A stretch of 64,000 bases of DNA from Cryptomeria japonica (GCF_030272615.1 NC_081410.1:122140640-122204639), one strand, 5' to 3'. Positions 45,784-56,440 are shown, numbered from the stretch's first letter. Numbers and translations: made by a program. The notes: generated from the sequence alone by a model not told the origin.

Positions 45784-46740
45784 TACAAACAAATATTCTA
45801 TTAAAAAAAAGTCCTTTTAAGATCCATAAAACCTTTTTTTATATTTGCTTTGCTTAGACTACTTGATAGCTTATACTTTTTTTTTTGTGTGTATTACTAT
45901 GCCATTGTAATAAAAAAATTAGATTCATTTAATGATGCAATTTTAAAACATGTAATTAGATTGCAGACATTTAAATCTAGCACATATTGACAAACTTATT
46001 TTACATAATATTTTTTTATATTGTTATACTATTTTTATTAAAAAATAGGGAAAAGATTCAATTGTTACTTATGTTTTAGGCAATAATCATTTTGGAATAC
46101 ATGTTAATTAAAAGTCTATAAAAAAATCACATATATCAACAATTGTCTATTTGTATGTCCAACAGTTTAAAAAAAAAGTACTTAATAAGAGGAATTGCAA
46201 AAATTTATTAATACCCACAATTCCCGTGTAAGTATTGAGCAAAATACTTATTAGAGGTCTATATATTGAATCAGTTGTGCAATTTTTGTGGTGATCAAAG
46301 CAAATGATTAATGGGACAACAAAGAATGTGTGTTGGATGTCACCTCAAAATGACCACTTTTTGATGTTAAATCACATATGAAAAAACAAAAAGATCATCA
46401 ATTTCTTATATACCGTTTAGAAACTCAAGATATGTGAAATTAAGATGAATAACTATTGATACCCTTCCCTAGACTTTTTTGATAATACAAAAAAATACAT
46501 AAATAATTATATCTACCATATCATTTAACTGCTTTTAAATTCGATTGTAATTTTTTTTTTTTTTCATAAACCCTACCATACCATGTATCTACTATTTTAA
46601 CATGATCATAAACTCTTAAAACATTCAAATTTAAATCATATGCTACAAACGCTTAGCAGTTACCCAAAAATTTTAACGTTCAATGCATTTTAAAGAAGTC
46701 TACTTTGTTGTCAAATCTCCATATTCCTTTCGATATCCCA
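45784..46740. other. Upstream region of TIC21
   Basis: AT-rich intergenic sequence with poly-T and poly-A runs and no gene. It probably contains distal promoter sequence, but no element could be assigned. Confidence 0.5.
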
Positions 46741-46765
46741 ACAATTGACGCTAAATTCAAATATC

Positions 46766-46834
46766 CGTCAATTGACGCCTCCAACGTTCACAAGTGACAG
46801 AAATATATGACCGACAACAGTTCGTCAATTGACG
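46766..46834. promoter_or_regulatory. Duplicated palindromic TGACG module upstream of TIC21
   Basis: The perfect 12-bp palindrome CGTCAATTGACG occurs at 46766-46777 and 46823-46834. Both lie in a ~57-bp duplicated module that also shares a GTGACAG word. A partial third copy (CAATTGACG) is at 46742-46750. Each palindrome contains two inverted TGACG cores, the binding core of TGA-type bZIP factors, and TTGAC, the W-box core. It lies about 160-230 bp upstream of the likely TIC21 start codon. Binding is inferred only from the motif. Confidence 0.6.
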
Positions 46835-46993
46835 TCTACAGCTTTCGAATGTGACAGTAATATGTCATACGCTTCCTTGGGCTCATTTCTCAAATATTCT
46901 CTCTGCTTTCACAACCATCCCAATTTTTTTTCTGCCAAGCAATCAACAGTACAATCAATTTGATTATTGTGCTGAACATTTTTTCGTCTCACT

Positions 46994-47338
46994 ATGCAGG
47001 GGTTATCCCAATCCACAATATGTTTACAAATGCAAATGAAGTTGAAAGGGCTGTCACCACCACTGGATAAACCCCGTCTCAAACCCACTTGTTTTGCCCA
47101 GAAAACAAATTTTTCGTCAGGGCTTATTTCTATTCAATTGCCCACGAGAACCCAATTTACTGATATCTCTGCATTTGCATATTTTGGGGCATCCAAATTT
47201 TTGAATCCTTTATTTCACAAGGACAATGGGGTATTTTTAAGAAGGAATTTAAATAGAGGGAAGGCATACAGTCCAACCGAAGAAACGGTCGGGTCTTCAG
47301 ATGCTGACCGTGAACGTGAAATTGAGAAGCTTGCTCAG
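46994..47338 (+). CDS. TIC21: TIC21 (PIC1/CIA5) exon 1: chloroplast transit peptide
   Basis: TIC21 is an integral protein of the chloroplast inner envelope, implicated in protein import and also described as an iron permease (PIC1). This exon encodes the N-terminal 115 residues: a Ser/Thr/Lys/Arg-rich, acid-poor presequence typical of plastid transit peptides, then an acidic linker ending DADREREIEKLAQ. The splice donor is CAG|GTATGC at 47338/47339, phase 0. Joined to 62239, it reads KLAQVSKRLERTGIYFKRLG, which fits the family. The start chosen is ATG 46994 (MQGLS), the first in frame. ATGs at 47030 and 47036 are alternatives giving a slightly shorter presequence. The transit region is poorly conserved, so identification rests on the exon junction. 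Confidence 0.82.
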
Positions 47339-47725
47339 GTATGCCCTTTTCGTTTAATGCCTCAATGCTTCTGCCTGAACATCCATTTGCTTAAATTCAT
47401 AAATATTGATGTGCTTTAGCTTAACTTGTTGCTGTTGTATTTATTTTTCGTTCGAATGGTTTATCGAGTTCTTTCAATCCTCTGTGAGAACTGCGTGGTA
47501 GTTTTTGTTTGTAGGGCTCTTATTCTTCTGAGAGAGTTCTGGAGAATGTTAGTCTTCCCACCTGCATAGCTATTCTAATTTGCTATACTTTGACATTCTT
47601 TAGTCATTCGTAGACTTTTGCGTAATTTCTCTATTGAAGGACAATCCACTATCTGGACTGCTCCAAGAAATTACGTGCAGCTTGTGGGGGATGTTGGAAG
47701 AACAAACCATATTCAATACCACAAA

Positions 47726-47795
47726 GAGGCAGGTAGTGTAATGGTAGAGCACCTCAGCATGCTAATGGAAGGCTTTAGGTTGAGTTCATATAAAA
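47726..47795 (+). repeat. tRNA-like repeat head, related to the TRIM LTR
   Basis: TAGTGTAATGGTAGAGC (A-box-like) and AGGTTGAGTTC (degenerate B box) are spaced as in a tRNA. The intervening ATGGAAGG also matches the tRNA-like part of the TRIM LTR at 53169-53240. Just upstream, GTGGGGGA abuts TGTTGGAAG at 47692, like the polypurine tract and LTR start of that TRIM. It may be a diverged solo LTR or a SINE head. It is not a functional tRNA gene, because the T arm is degraded. Confidence 0.5.
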
Positions 47796-48596
47796 TAACA
47801 CTTCTTTGTTTAGTCCAGACTGCTCGGGTATTCAAGAAAAAGTACTCACCCATGAAGGAACAAAAAGCGATCATTTGATTTTGGGTTAAGCAGGCCAACT
47901 TTGTTATCAGATTAGTTTGGTCCATGAAGTTGTTTAGGCCTAAAGTGTAGTTTTGAGGTCAATCTGAACCTTTTCATCAGGTCCATCCTGCGAAAAATAT
48001 AGTTCATCTGAACACCAGTATATGGACTAGGGTATTGGACAAACGTTAATGAAATGTCTTGATCTTGGCAACTCCTTTTACTTTTGTATTCCATCGGAAG
48101 AGGGCCAGCACATTATTTTTGGAAGTTTTCATCACGGGGAAATGTGGAAACAATAACAACTTTGCATTCCTGTTGGAAGTTTTCATTAAGGGCGAGTTTA
48201 GAAGTAATAATAACTTCCTATTTCTCTATGTTTTGTAGAGATCTACCAGTGTATCTTAACGTATTATTTTTATGATGTACTACTCGGTGATGCTACTGTG
48301 ACGTCTTATTTTGTCCTTTTACACATTCTCTCCCTTACAAAAAGTGACCAGCATTTTTTAGGAGGTTAGAGCTCATTTCCTTCATGAGAGCCATTGGGTG
48401 CTCTATTTTTCTAAGATAATAATTTCTCAATACATTGCCTTGCAAGCAATGAAGTATTCACCCTTGCTGAGTATCGTCTCAAGCCATTGCATATGTGCAA
48501 GATCAATGACTCTGTTTGACGAATAAATAAAATCCATCTCAACTACAAACAAACGCCTAGATAATCAACATGAACCTTTCAGATAATTATTTCCAG

Positions 48597-49240
48597 GGAG
48601 GATTGGCATCAATTGCAGATACAAACTTCCAGGAAATTTGAAGCAATTCTAAAAAGTTCGACATAGAGGATCCTTCATCTTAAATTTTCAGTGAGAAGCA
48701 TTCACAATATCCTAAAGGAAATAAAGATGAAGTTCTAGCTTAATGGTCCAATTTCTATAAACACCAAATTGCACTTAACACTTAAAGTTATCCTACATTA
48801 GGAGCCTTGTCTTCCACTACAGAGACCAGACTTCTGGTAAATTTAAAGCAATTCCAGAAAATTTGATTGATACATCAGATCCTTCATCTTAAGTTTTTAG
48901 TAAGAAAAACTCACAATATCTAGATCAAAATCAGGATGAAGTTAAAGCTAAAATAAATGGTCTGCATTTGTATGAATGCCAAATGGCTGTTAACGCTAAA
49001 AGTTATTGTACATTGGGACCTTAGCATTAACTGCAGAATCTAATGATCCAGTAAGTTTGAACTTTGAAGCAATTCTAGAAAATTTGACACATGCGACCTT
49101 CATCTTAAATTTTAAGTAAGAAGCATTCACAACATATAGATGTGAATTAAGATGAATTTCAAGCTGAAATGTTATATTTTGGTATGAATGCCACATGGCA
49201 CTTAACACTAGAAGTTATCCTACATTGAGCTGTAAACATT
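48597..49240. repeat. Three diverged ~210-bp tandem repeats
   Basis: Units near 48597-48812, 48813-49019 and 49020-49240 each contain, in order, AAGCAATTC.AGAAAATTTGA, CCTTCATCTTAA, AGATGAA and CACTTAACACT.AAAGTTAT followed by CTACATT. They have many substitutions. The monomer length is satellite-like, but only three copies are present. Confidence 0.75.
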
Positions 49241-49536
49241 CTATTTTGGTTAAGCCGAGCCTAATTTATTGCACCACATCCAAAGAAACATATAGGCATT
49301 ATATTCAATCATTTTCAGATCTTTTATGGTGAGTGTCAAGGGACATGCATATCTTCCAAATTTCAAATAAAGTCTCAAACTTTATTTGTGAGATCTAAAA
49401 TATTTAAGATTTACTCTTAGTTGTGGAGATAACTGCCATAAGGTTAGCCAGATAAGTCAAATTATTGCCTTGGTCCAATCAATTTTATCTGTGATAGATA
49501 CTCATTATCTCAAAATACATTTTTATCATTTATAAC

Positions 49537-50117
49537 CTAAGTCACAAGGTTCGAATTCAAATTCGAATTCGACAGCCATGAAATTTGGATGAAATTCAAC
49601 AAGGGAAAAATTTAAAAAAAAAAATTCGGATAAAATTTGCCTTATATAATTTTGTTTATTTTTAAATATATGTATACTTCTTATAAATTATCAAAATAGC
49701 CCTCATGTCTCACACTGCTATCAAAATAGCCCTCAAGTCTCACACTGCTATATGTATACGGCGACCTTGGCAGCCATGGAAGTGAATACCCGTGACCCAG
49801 CGGTTGCAGATACTGAGAATACCCGCGACCCAGTAGATACAAAGCATATACAAAGAATACCCGTGACCAGCTGAGTTGTTGTTTAGAGGCGGATGGCAGC
49901 ACTGTATAGAGAAAATCCGCCAAAAATCTTCAAAAAAACCCTAAACACTTTTCAGAAACCCTAGAAAAATACTTTTTAAAATTTTAACTTTAATAAAAAA
50001 AGATGACGTCCTGGCCGTACAAATTTATGGCTGAATTTGAATGAATTTTTAATAAAAGTTTGAAATTCGATTAAATTTGAACTTCATCCATGAAATTCGC
50101 TGTATTCTGTGACTTGG
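49537..50117. mobile_element. Non-autonomous hAT-type element (581 bp)
   Basis: The 8-bp direct repeat TTTATAAC at 49529-49536 and 50118-50125 flanks terminal inverted repeats (CTAAGTCACAAGG left; CCAAGTCACAGAA as the complement of the right end). An 8-bp duplication fits the hAT superfamily. Inside are two tandem ~29-bp units (CAAAATAGCCCTCA...CTGCTAT) and several AATACCCGYGACC words. There is no coding capacity. Confidence 0.75.
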
Positions 50118-51569
50118 TTTATAACTTTAAAAATTGAGTTTCTTTGGTTATAATGTAACTTCATAGTGCAAGAATAGAAAGCTGAATAAGGATTGTCATC
50201 TCTTTGGCCTAGTTGATTTCCATTTTTACAATTTTTCTCTGGTTTCTGGTTGTTTGTTTTTGTCATAAGATTTCTATATCTTTCCAAGTTGAAACCTAGA
50301 TGCATTTCTTTACCTATTTTATCTACAGTGGTAGCTTCTTGTGGTTTGTCACACATGCATGGCTTATCCGGAAATATTTTCAGAGCTGCCTTGGTGTTGT
50401 ATCTTACAAATCTCACATTGTGGCAAGACTTGGCCTTGTCATCTTGTTACTAAGCAGTTGCAGCGTGCATCATTAAATCTTGTGTCAGTGACAAATGTAC
50501 TATGTGGCCGCATCCAGTTAACATGTATATGGTCTTGCATTTAGCAGTGAATATTCCAAAACTTGTTTTAGCTAAGCAAACTTATGGAACGCCTCCAGAT
50601 AGGCATGCAGGCAGTTCATTTGATAATTCTAGTATCCTTTACAAACTATGTACCATTACGGATTTGGATATGAGGTTTCTGTTACTTTGTGTATCTATGG
50701 TATGGCTTGGTTATCCACATAGAAAGAAATATAAAAATTATAGGAAACATAAACAAAATTAATCATAATAGCAGTGTTACATGCTTAAATTAAAGAACAA
50801 CAAAACATGCTTAACTTTTGGTTTGATAAAGGCAGATGAAATATGACTAGGAGCAGTTTTGTGTGTGTTTTTAAATTATGTTCATAATTTTTTTAATAAA
50901 TTTTTTGTTTTGACCATGACTGTTGTTCTCGAGCCAGCGCTTTTAAAAAAAAAATGTTTTTATTATATGGCAGTTTGGTGCCCTAGATTATAGAAGAAAC
51001 TATGAGATACCAAATGCGATAGCACTACTAGAATGGTAATGGTGCTTGTATGGGTATGGGGCCTTCAGGGCAGTACCCGTTTATGTAGATATAACAAATG
51101 TTAAGGGACACTTTTGCATTTTTTCTGAGTTTCAACAGAATCTTAAGCTTGTTTAGTTGAAAAATAAATTGTATAAAAATTCAAACAGATACTTCCAACC
51201 ATAGCTATTAGCCAATCAACATAAAGAGAGCCTTTTATTTATTTAGAAATTTCATATAAAAAAATAAAATTATTAATATTTACACCTAAGCATTTTGTAG
51301 GATGTAACATAAGCAATTCCATACTAAAATGAAACAAAACTGAACAGATTTATCTGTTCTTTTGGCCTAGCTGATTCCCATTTCTGCAATTTCTAATCAT
51401 CAGTTGTTCTCCACAACCTTGGTGCCAATTCTCAAAACCAATGCTGATGTGATGCTAGCATATGCATCTATCTCTCTTCTAACATAATATACAATATAAT
51501 CTCAATCGCGATGGCAAATAGAATGTAATCTTTGGTTCCAATAATTATATTTTGACCAAAACTAGCTTT

Positions 51570-51854
51570 ACCAATGGAAGGCAAGTCTATGATGGAATAA
51601 TAGCTGCACAGGAGTTATTGCACCTATAAATATTAAAACACAGAGGGATGCTTGGGGCTGCTCATAAAATCAGATATGTCAAAGGCTTTTGATAGGAGCA
51701 AATGAAAATTGGTGAGACTGTGAGAAAATTTAACATTTATAGAGACATCATACAATGGGTTATTAACTGCAATTCTGTATCAGCTTCTTTGCAATTGTAA
51801 TCCATAGAGATGTTTTCCTATGGTTTTAATAGGCACAAATAGAGGCATGCACAA
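51570..51854 (+). pseudogene. LINE reverse transcriptase fragment
   Basis: A plus-strand reading TNGRQVYDGIIAAQELLHL, then a degraded K-M/S-KAF.R block and WVINCNSVSASLQL, matches the 'GRQIxDGIxxAQExxHS ... KAFD ... SxSxLxNG' stretch of plant LINE RTs. Multiple stops make it an old relic. Confidence 0.6.
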
Positions 51855-51899
51855 TTCTTCTTTCATTACTATAGGTTCGCATTAACATAATTTATATCC

Positions 51900-52930
51900 T
51901 TTAATGGATTTTGATACTTCTTTCATTTTGGGAATACACATACATTTGCAAGAGAACCATGGTCGTACTGCTAAAATGACTTGAAACTTTGGAAGTATGA
52001 GCTTCCCTCATTGATAGAAGTTTTTCTTCATTTGATTCACATAGCTTGTCCAATTTGTAGTGTAGCTAATTTTTGAGGTAGAAATCAACCTTATCTTGAA
52101 CAGTCAATTTTCTTGTCTTCAAGTGCTGATGTGTTTCCTCAAAATCTGCATCTTGTGTATATGCTTCCCCACAAGCTTCCCTTTTGAGAGGCTTAGATTG
52201 TGAAATGGTTGTCAAGTCTGAAACTTGTTTTGAAATTGGTGGCTTAGATCGCATACCTGCCATTACATTTGTGCTTCTTTTCAAATTTCTTGTACTTGAT
52301 CACCAAATGGAATTGTTAAAGAAATCATGTCCATTTGTAGTGTGTTTCTTATTGTAATTTATCATGTGCTGGCAAAAAAGTTTATGCTCAACTTGAACAA
52401 TTGTATCCTTTGCCTTCAAATATCGTTTCCATTTCGTAATGATTGAACAAGTGCATTAATAGAACAGTTTCTTACAACTTCAGAAAATTCCTCTAAATGA
52501 TGACAAATTAGCTTCCTTTCTTGCCATAAATCCGCCCATATGGCACATCCACTTGCATCCATTTCAACTTTGAATGGATGCTGCAAATCAGGAAGAGCAA
52601 GCACTCATGCATGGTTGATTTTGTATTACAATGAATCAAAAGTGCCTTCCTGTTCCTTACCCCGGTGAAAACCCTTGCCACTTCACAGTGGCATATTATG
52701 TTGTTATTGTAGAGAATTTAGGAATAAACTTTCTAATATACTGAATTGTTCCAACAAAGCTCCTTGCTTCTGTAGTGTTGGTGAATTGTTGATAATCTCA
52801 ATTTTTTCTGTATCAACTCTTATCTCTATTCCATTGAAATGTCCAAAATAAACCAGTGATCGCTTTGTAAAGACACATTTCTTTACGTTGCATAGTGTTT
52901 CTTTGAGTTCCTGGCTTAGTGGGATGAGGT
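51900..52930 (-). pseudogene. Ty3/gypsy pol relic (RT end, RNase H, integrase finger start)
   Basis: On the minus strand, 52930-52640 gives LKETLCNVKKCVFTKRSLVY, then EKIEIINNSPTL and SFVGTIQYIRKFIPKFSTIT (RT end, frame-shifted). 52604-52416 gives LALPDLQHPFKVEMDASGCA (RNase H start). 52284-52066 ends KLTVQDKVDFYLKN, and 52050-51900 gives REAHTSKVSSHF (integrase zinc finger start). Order and spacing are normal. Stops and shifts show an old relic. Confidence 0.72.
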
Positions 52931-53158
52931 TTTGGGGACAATAATTTTTTTTAAATTTGGGGACAGTAGGATGACAACTATCAGAATAACTTAAACAAAC
53001 TAAAAGCAGCTGAAATTTTAAGTAAATATGATGTATAGCACCTGCAATGACAGTCCTCCCCCTTTTCCCTTTCAGGTTTTAAGGGTTTTTCCTTAAAAAG
53101 ATACCTTTTTAAAAAAAAATTATGCACCAAATAGAGCAAGCTGTCCTGAAAAAGGGAC

Positions 53159-53293
53159 TGTTGAGACATGGACCAGCTAGGACTCGAACCTAGGACCTTC
53201 CAAACACTGTTGGAGTGCTCTACCACTGAGCTACTAGCCCATCTTGGACTAGTCCATCGTTGATCCGGGTGTGGCTTATTTCCAACACCAACA
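53159..53293 (-). repeat. TRIM 3' LTR (135 bp)
   Basis: Same length as the 5' LTR, with seven substitutions. Preceded in sense by the G-rich polypurine tract and followed by the GGGAC duplication. Confidence 0.88.
53169..53240 (-). ncRNA. tRNA-like cloverleaf in the TRIM 3' LTR
   Basis: Same fold as the copy at 53368-53439. All acceptor, D and T stem bases are identical, and the differences lie in the anticodon loop region (loop ACAGTGTT). Confidence 0.75.
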
Positions 53294-53340
53294 CCCCCCC
53301 TTAAGCCACACCTCTTGTGTGCTTGGGGCTCCTAGCCTGG

Positions 53341-53357
53341 ACCTGGCTCTGATACCA
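53341..53357 (-). promoter_or_regulatory. TRIM primer binding site (initiator Met-tRNA)
   Basis: The minus strand reads TGGTATCAGAGCCAGGT immediately after the 5' LTR. This matches 17 bases of the complement of the plant initiator Met-tRNA 3' end, as I remember it. Confidence 0.85.
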
Positions 53358-53492
53358 TGTTGAGACATGGACCAGCTAGGACTCGAACCTAGGACCTTCC
53401 ATACGCTGCTGGAGTGCTCTACCACTGAGCTACTAGCCCCTTTTGGACTAGTCCATCGTCGATCTGGGTGTGGCTTATTTCCAACACCAACA
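53358..53492 (-). repeat. TRIM 5' LTR (135 bp)
   Basis: TG...CA ends. The minus strand begins TGTTGGTGTTGGAAATAAGC and ends CATGTCTCAACA, directly followed by the primer site. Confidence 0.88.
53368..53439 (-). ncRNA. tRNA-like cloverleaf in the TRIM 5' LTR
   Basis: The 72-nt minus-strand sequence folds by eye as a tRNA. The acceptor stem GGGCTAG pairs with CTGGTCC over 7 bp (two G-U), then discriminator A. The D arm is GCTC-AGTGGTA-GAGC and the T arm is CTAGG-TTCGAGT-CCTAG. The A box (TAGCTCAGTGG) and B box (GGTTCGAGTCC) are canonical. The anticodon arm is imperfect (8-nt loop, one mismatch, no clear U33-anticodon), so it is unlikely to decode. It ends 10 nt before the LTR end. Confidence 0.75.
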
Positions 53493-54119
53493 CCCCCCCT
53501 TAAGCCACACCTCTCGTGTGCTTGGGGTCCTAGCTGGTCCATGTCTCAACAGGGACATTCCCTCCAAGTCCCTAAGTCCTCAGGACAATACTTGGACTTT
53601 GGGGGTATGTGACCTCTTGAAACAATGATATTAATATCTTTATTTCTTTCAAAAACTTGAAAGACTTGTATCGACTAATGCCGTTATGCTTTGTCTGTTG
53701 CACAGAAAACCAAAAAACAATCTAGTTACACTATTACACATGTAGAACTTGTTTCCATTTTGAAGGATGGTCTTCTTTACGCTCTCCTCCTCCATGCAAA
53801 CTTGGTGGTACCCAATTCAAGCTCCTCCTAGTTGATATTTTGAATGTTGAAGTGGACCCATCAATTCACAAGATTGGTTACTTGTTCTTGATAGTAATCT
53901 TGTTCAAGGCAAGTCTCCAACAGTCTCCATTCTATACCATGATAATGTGTGACCTTCACTGTCAAATACTAGGGTGGATGCTCTCTTTTTCTAACATTTC
54001 TTGAAGCCGTTTCATTGTTTGATTGCTCTTCAAGTGTTATTGCCTAGACAAACCATAGAATAAATTTTGCCAACAAATGATACTTATAAATATAAAATAT
54101 GATGTTTCCACAGTCCATA

Positions 54120-54340
54120 ATTGTTTGTTTAATATTTTCTGGATAAAACTGTGTTAAAATATTTTTGTGTCAACATTTCGATCATACCACATGATCCCTC
54201 ATCAGGATAAGAAATAAATAATGTTGGGAAAATTGGAAGATTTAGCAAGCATAAATATAGGCAGGATTTACAAAAACAAGGACGTGAGAAATTGTACTGT
54301 CCCAGGGTTTGTGAATTCCTCTTTAACTGATGCAAAATAT
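54120..54340 (-). repeat. Penelope-like terminal segment with hammerhead-like core
   Basis: The minus strand contains CTGATGA, then GG, a 6-bp stem (GATCAT/ATGATC, 5-nt loop) and GAAA at 54176-54205, followed by ATGTTGACAC. The downstream tail (TTAACACAG...TCCAGAAA) matches the outer ends of the inverted pair at 62782-63640. The hammerhead layout (CUGAUGA-stem II-GAAA) is known from Penelope-like elements. Cleavage competence is not shown. Confidence 0.5.
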
Positions 54341-54745
54341 TAACTCAGTTCATATGTCTAATTGGCAATGCAGAATTTTCCCTTGGAGGGATCTAACCCA
54401 AACTCAGATCAGATATAATTCTCTATACATTTAGCAGAGAAGGAAAATAAGCACTGAAAATATAGAATAGTTGAATTCTGATGCAATCTGGAACGTTTAT
54501 TTATTACATCAAGGAATCATACAGGAGTTAAATGAGTCCAAAAGTCACCTCCATGATCCTTAGTACACCCAGGGCTGTTACTGAACTGGTTAAACAGTTT
54601 GTAACCAGATTGGGGATGACTGATTGATCACTTTGCTACAGTTCCCACCTGGTGGAAATTTGCCCAGATTTGATTTCTGCAAACTGCCTTTAATCGGTGC
54701 TGGGTTAGGGTTGGAAACTTCACTATGGGTTTTTGGGTAGCGAGA

Positions 54746-55787
54746 TGTAATGTCCCCACTTTGAAATAAAATTTAATAATAAATGATAATAATAAAATTA
54801 AAATATTTAAAATTAAATTAAAATATAAAATAATATAATTAAATATAATTAAATATGATTAATTAAAAATTAATTAAGTTAATGAAAAGTCAAAAGACAT
54901 GAAAGGAAAAGTTGTGACTCCCTCAACAATGAGATATAAAAGGGAGAAGAGAACCTCATTTGAGAGGGGGAATAATTTGAAAATGAGAGGTGCAGATCTG
55001 ATATAAATAATAAATGCAGATCTGATTATGAGAGGTTGTGTCCCTTTCAAAGGGCAGAAATAATGAAGAGTTGCACTCTTTCAAAGGGTGCTAATGGTGA
55101 AAGGGCGTGTCTCTTGCCAAAGGGTATACATGATGAAGTGGTGTAACCTTTCCCTCACATTGAGAGATATAAAGGAAAGGAATCAAAGCATCCAATAACA
55201 TCACCATGGATTGATAAGATCAGAACTGTTTTTATGTTACAAGCAGTAACATCTTTGTTCTTAGTGGTATGCATGGGGATGAGCTGAGTTGTTCATTCAC
55301 ATTTTGGCATAAAGTGGTTATATATACTTATGGATAGAAAACCGGAAGAACACCACCATCATTGCCCAGTTGGGTGGTTCTATATGCACAGAGTCAGTAA
55401 ACCAGATCGCATGAATACATGGACTGGTGTCAGGGATGACAGTATATACATAGCATAGTGACAAAGAACTACAACACAAACCACGACAGTACAGTTTCCA
55501 TTACAAAATCAGTCATAGACACAAATTACATACTCATATCAATGAATGACACCTTCAGAACTGCTGGTATCATTAACTCTATCAGTCATAACATATCCTT
55601 AATTGTCAAAATCCGGAAAGCTGATCAAGATAAGTTCCATTATTCGAATTAATCTCAGAATTTTATAGTAAAATATATCTAATTCTGATAAAATTGTATT
55701 TATTAATATATTACTATTCTAATTTGTGGTTATTAGAATGGATGTCTCAGGTTTAAATTAAGGGAAATCCCAAGTTGGGACATTACA
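54746..55787. repeat. Solo LTR (1,042 bp), probably gypsy
   Basis: Starts TGTAATGTCCCCACTT and ends AAGTTGGGACATTACA, so the ends are inverted repeats with TG...CA. It is flanked by the 5-bp duplication CGAGA (54741-54745, 55788-55792). There is no primer site, polypurine tract or coding sequence inside. Such TGTAATGTCCC...GGGACATTACA ends are typical of some plant Ty3/gypsy LTRs. LTR-LTR recombination would leave exactly this. Confidence 0.8.
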
Positions 55788-55792
55788 CGAGA

Positions 55793-56440
55793 TATGCTCT
55801 GTGCAGCTTGGATCAAGCAAATAAATCAGGTGACCCCCCTTTAGAGGTTAATTTTCCAGGCGTAGTACCAAATTGAGTATGTAGATGTTATATAGGTTGT
55901 CTAGCCACTTTACAGAAAGGAAAGACTTTCAAACAATGATGACCAGAAGCTGGTCACTTGCTGTCCTTACAGCAGGTGCGCTATCCTGAGATCTTGTTAG
56001 ATGCCTTGAAAAGGAGTGAAGCACAAGATTTTAGCCAACAACCAAGTGATTAAAAGATAAAAAGGTCTGAGCGAGGGTTTTCATCCCACCTCAAAGTGCT
56101 GTAACTCTAGGGTTTTCATCCAAAATTACAGGTCAGAAATTAATTTTGAAAAAATCTATTCTCCATATCCCCCAAATGAGCCTTGAGCTCAACTATTTAC
56201 ACCTATTTGAAACCAACCAAAGATAAGCTAATCTTGTTTGAAGTTGAATTCCCTTTGGCGCTCACCTGAATATCACCTTTAATTTTTCATTTGAATTTTG
56301 AAGACTTAATTTTATATTTATATTTCATGTTTTATTAGTTATATTTTATACTTAAATATGAATTAAATAATGTGTTGGTTTGGTGTTTAAAAACACCTTT
56401 ATTCCATGAGTGGTCTGGCAGCTGACCTGATTAGGGGGAA
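55793..56440. other. Intron sequence, nothing recognised
   Basis: Unique AT-rich sequence between the solo LTR and the purine-rich tract. No coding motif or terminal repeat is seen. Confidence 0.5.

Larger units (their letters stand above)
53159..53551 (-). mobile_element. TRIM-like miniature LTR element with tRNA cloverleaf in each LTR and an inverted end
   Basis: Target duplication GGGAC lies at 53154-53158 and 53552-53556. In minus-strand sense the element has two 135-bp LTRs (TGTTGGTG...CTCAACA; 7 differences, about 95% identity) around a 64-bp interior. That interior is a 17-base Met-tRNA primer site (TGGTATCAGAGCCAGGT), a short spacer and a polypurine tract ending AAGGGGGGG. Upstream of the 5' LTR is a second copy of the polypurine end (53493-53526). 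It is joined to the last 25 bp of an LTR in inverted orientation, so the insertion as a whole has 25-bp perfect terminal inverted repeats. This size and layout fit a TRIM. The tRNA content and inverted cap do not fit the usual form. Confidence 0.85.

Noticed and set aside
53159-53551. Two functional tRNA genes
   Set aside because: The anticodon arm has an 8-nt loop, a mismatch and no convincing anticodon. The copies sit in LTRs with TG...CA ends and a target duplication.
53367-53612. 81- and 88-codon frames over the TRIM
   Set aside because: They cross LTR, primer-site and tRNA-like sequence on the non-element strand and are by-products of the repeat.
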